From positions 1 to 64,000 of the forward strand of contig CAYTUK010000007.1 in NCBI GenBank assembly GCA_964441285.1: a stretch of DNA of 64,000 nucleotides. Direction: 5' to 3'. This DNA comes from S010-25 sp964441285. Its GTDB lineage: Bacteria; Pseudomonadota; Gammaproteobacteria; SZUA-229. Made by a program: the position numbers and the translations under genes. Positions 61,743 to 64,000 of this stretch are shown piece by piece. The notes under the pieces are model-generated. The model worked only from the letters and a program-made list of their open reading frames with translations, ran no database searches and was not told the DNA's origin. Each line of letters opens with the position of its first letter. Position 1 is the first letter of the stretch.

Positions 61743-63062
61743 ATGTCTAAAATATTACAGTCCATTCGTGGAATGCATGATATATTACCGGCGGAATCAC
61801 CTCGGTGGCAGGCACTCGAAGCCACGGTTCATCGCATCATGCAGCAGTATGGTTATAGTGAAATTCGTATGCCACTGGTTGAATCGAGCGAGCTGTTTTG
61901 CCGTTCGATTGGTGAAGTAACGGATATTGTGGAAAAGGAAATGTATACCTTTGATGACAGAAACGGTGACAAACTGTCTTTACGGCCAGAAGGTACGGCC
62001 AGTTGCGTGCGCGCAGGTATTCAGCATGGTTTGTTACATAATCAGATTCAACGGTTGTGGTATAGCGGCTCGATGTTTCGGCATGAGCGTCCGCAAAAAG
62101 GGCGTTATCGGCAGTTTCATCAGTTGGGCGTTGAAGTGTTTGGTATTGGGTCGCCGGATATTGATGCAGAATTAATTCTTATCAGTGCGCGTTTATGGAA
62201 ACAACTTGGGCTTGATGATGTGCATCTGGAGCTGAACTCACTAGGTTCGGTCGAGTCGAGAACACGATACAGGCAGATATTGATTGATTACTTAAAGTCG
62301 CATCAGTCAGGTTTGGATGCGGACAGTTTGCGTCGTCTGGAGACAAATCCACTGCGGATACTGGATAGTAAAAATCCTGAGTTAAAAATTATACTGGACA
62401 ATGCGCCGCAGCTACTGGATTATCTTGACGAGGAATCAAGTGAGCAGTTTAACAAACTAAAACAATACCTTGATATGGCTGGTATTACATATACGATCAA
62501 CCCGCGGTTGGTACGTGGCCTGGATTATTACTGCAAAACAGTATTTGAATGGGTAACCGATAAACTGGGAGCACAGGGAACGGTTTGTGCTGGTGGCCGT
62601 TACGATGCGCTGGTGCAACAGCTGGGTGGTAAACCAACACCCGCGATTGGTTTTGCAATGGGCATTGAAAGAGTGCTGGCCTTGCTGGAACAGTCTGCAG
62701 CGGACGATTTATACCGTACGACAGATTTGTACATTATAGTCCAGGGTGTTCATAGTGAAAAACAGGGGCTGATATTGGCAGAATCTTTACGTGAACAGAT
62801 ACTGCCATTAAAAGTAACCATGCATTGTGGTGGAGGCTCAATTAAAAGCCAGATGAAAAAAGCGGACAAAAGCGGTGCATTACTGGCTTTAATACTGGGA
62901 GAAAATGAAATTGCTCACCAAACGGTTACAGTGAAGTTTTTACGTGAAAGCAAAGAACAGATAAATATGAAGCAATCAGAAATTATTAATTATATTAATG
63001 AAACGATAGCGCACGAAGCGTCTGCCAGCATAAAACCGGCTACGCGATTAAAGCAGGATTAA
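61743..63062 (+). CDS. hisS: Histidyl-tRNA synthetase
   Basis: HisS charges tRNA-His. The 439-residue class II synthetase has LQSIRGMHDILP, LRPEGTASCVRA, the histidine motifs LVRGLDYYCKTVFEW and GGRYDAL, motif 3 GFAMGIERVLAL, and a C-terminal anticodon-binding domain. Unlike HisZ at 11930 it has the full complement of catalytic residues. It is followed 4 bp later by yfgM. Confidence 0.97.
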   Translation: MSKILQSIRGMHDILPAESPRWQALEATVHRIMQQYGYSEIRMPLVESSELFCRSIGEVTDIVEKEMYTFDDRNGDKLSLRPEGTASCVRAGIQHGLLHNQIQRLWYSGSMFRHERPQKGRYRQFHQLGVEVFGIGSPDIDAELILISARLWKQLGLDDVHLELNSLGSVESRTRYRQILIDYLKSHQSGLDADSLRRLETNPLRILDSKNPELKIILDNAPQLLDYLDEESSEQFNKLKQYLDMAGITYTINPRLVRGLDYYCKTVFEWVTDKLGAQGTVCAGGRYDALVQQLGGKPTPAIGFAMGIERVLALLEQSAADDLYRTTDLYIIVQGVHSEKQGLILAESLREQILPLKVTMHCGGGSIKSQMKKADKSGALLALILGENEIAHQTVTVKFLRESKEQINMKQSEIINYINETIAHEASASIKPATRLKQD

Positions 63063-63065
63063 TTT

Positions 63066-63722
63066 ATGAGCGATTTTGAAACACAAGACCAGCAGGTTGA
63101 AGCGGTTAAGACGTGGTTGAAGGAAAATTTTAGTTCCATAATTTTGGGTTTAAGTCTGGGAGTGCTGGTCTTAGTCGGCTGGAATTATTATACCGGCCAC
63201 CGCAATAGTCATACCATTAAGGCCAGTAATTTGTATATGACAGCCGCACAGCTAATTGCTATTAATGGTGTTAACGAAGAAGTTATTGATATTAATAATC
63301 AGTTGAATAATGATTATGAAGATACACCTTATGCAGCGATTACATCGTTATTAATGGCCAGTAAAGAATATGAGAAGGGCGACGTAAGCGATGCCATCGA
63401 GCAGCTTAAATGGGCAGCGAAACATGCGACGACCGATGAAATTAAACAAATTTCTGTTTTACGCCTTAGTCGAATATTGATTGAAAAGAAACAATACGAT
63501 AAAGCCATGTCATACCTGAATAAAAAACATGCCTCCAGTTTTGATGCTTTTTATAAAGAACTAAAAGGGGATATTTATGTGGCAAAAGGACAGCTTTCTG
63601 CAGCACGTAAGGCTTACGATAAAGCCATTAGTTTGAGTGCTAATCCAGGTAAACTCTTAATGTTAAAACGAGAAAACCTTGGCGACAATCAGCCTTCTTC
63701 CAGTGATTCTGTAGCGTCATGA
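63066..63722 (+). CDS. YfgM-like ancillary SecYEG translocon subunit
   Basis: This 218-residue protein matches YfgM/DUF2133 family: short cytosolic N-terminus, one transmembrane helix (about 26-44, IILGLSLGVLVLVGWNYY) and a periplasmic TPR-like domain. In E. coli YfgM interacts with the SecYEG translocon and PpiD. It sits between hisS and bamB, the conserved order. Confidence 0.92.
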   Translation: MSDFETQDQQVEAVKTWLKENFSSIILGLSLGVLVLVGWNYYTGHRNSHTIKASNLYMTAAQLIAINGVNEEVIDINNQLNNDYEDTPYAAITSLLMASKEYEKGDVSDAIEQLKWAAKHATTDEIKQISVLRLSRILIEKKQYDKAMSYLNKKHASSFDAFYKELKGDIYVAKGQLSAARKAYDKAISLSANPGKLLMLKRENLGDNQPSSSDSVAS

Positions 63723-63794
63723 TCCGTCCTGTTAGTATGTTACATTGCCGTATCACTTCCCATAACTATCATTAATAAACATAATCCTGTTACC

Positions 63795-64000
63795 GTGTAT
63801 TTAAACCTGCTTACTCAAAACAAATTCCAACTTAAAAAAGTTAAACATGCTGTTAATGTTTGTTTGCTTCTCCTTTTCTCATCGATGCTTTTTTCCTGTG
63901 CAGATAAAAGCAATATTGATCAGCCGACTGAACTGCTTCCGCTTAACAGCCATTACGCATTTACTGTTAACTGGCTCGCCTCGACGGGGAAAGGGGTTGG
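63795..64000 (+). CDS. bamB: Outer-membrane assembly lipoprotein BamB (5' end)
   Basis: Partial at the right edge: about 68 residues are visible. There is a signal with lipobox MLFSCADK (Cys at about residue 36), then PTELLPLNSHYAFTVNWLAS, matching the start of the BamB beta-propeller. The likely start is GTG at 63795, as no ATG precedes the signal in frame; it has no ribosome site that I can see. BamB with BamE (38 kb) belongs to the BAM complex. It follows yfgM, as usual. Confidence 0.78.
   Translation, partial: MYLNLLTQNKFQLKKVKHAVNVCLLLLFSSMLFSCADKSNIDQPTELLPLNSHYAFTVNWLASTGKGV

Overview
The window is a chromosomal segment of a moderately AT-rich gammaproteobacterium. The gene orders mutL-miaA-hfq-hflX-hflK-hflC-yjeT-hisZ-purA, iscR...iscX-rlmN-pilW-rodZ-hisS-yfgM-bamB, clpS-clpA/infA, smpB/ratA-ratB/bamE/fur and rnhA-dnaQ are all typical of that class. 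HisZ, a MutL carrying the endonuclease motif, a SelD fused to a flavoprotein, an ETHE1-type persulfide dioxygenase with a rhodanese, and a VPxPA-type C-terminal sorting signal suggest a free-living or sulfur-oxidising lineage outside the Enterobacterales (inference). No rRNA, tRNA, CRISPR array or intact transposon was recognised.

Layout. 1-640: relics, namely an internally deleted IS5-like transposase and two palindromic elements. 640-4.4 kb: divergent selD fusion and egtD-like methyltransferase. 4.4-14.5 kb: the mutL to purA housekeeping cluster. 14.8-25.7 kb: a copper/silver island with a Cys-rich secreted protein, a TolC-CusB-CusA tripartite pump (CusB carries a C-terminal CusF domain), a DsbA-like protein, a YHS-domain protein, a Cu(I) P-type ATPase behind a MerR/CueR-like promoter, and a divergent PII protein. 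25.8-33.9 kb: purB, fumC, mltD, rnhA, dnaQ, a surface-sorted metalloprotease and a lipoprotein. 34-43 kb: persulfide dioxygenase and rhodanese, smpB, an Na+-symporter, ratAB, bamE, fur, relA, gor. 43.2-51.9 kb: icd, clpSA, infA, an M23 peptidase, an aminotransferase, a DUF2797 protein, cysE. 52-64 kb: an isc operon with two cysteine desulfurases and no iscU, then rlmN, pilW, rodZ, hisS, yfgM and the start of bamB.

Functional links. The copper island combines periplasmic export (CusCBA), cytoplasmic export (CopA) and candidate chaperones (CusF domain, YHS, Cys-rich protein). cysE, two cysteine desulfurases, rhodanese, persulfide dioxygenase and glutathione reductase form a strong sulfur and thiol theme. 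The isc operon should be autoregulated by IscR through two operator-like sites.

The most unusual non-coding feature is a family of about 133-bp structured repeats, with seven near-full copies, one copy with a diverged left end, one decayed copy and one variant with different arms. They sit only between genes. They share a roughly 52-nt hairpin-rich core inside long stems, and in the variant copy the stem has a completely different sequence yet is still palindromic. This looks like an undescribed mobile (MITE-like) or RNA-forming element.
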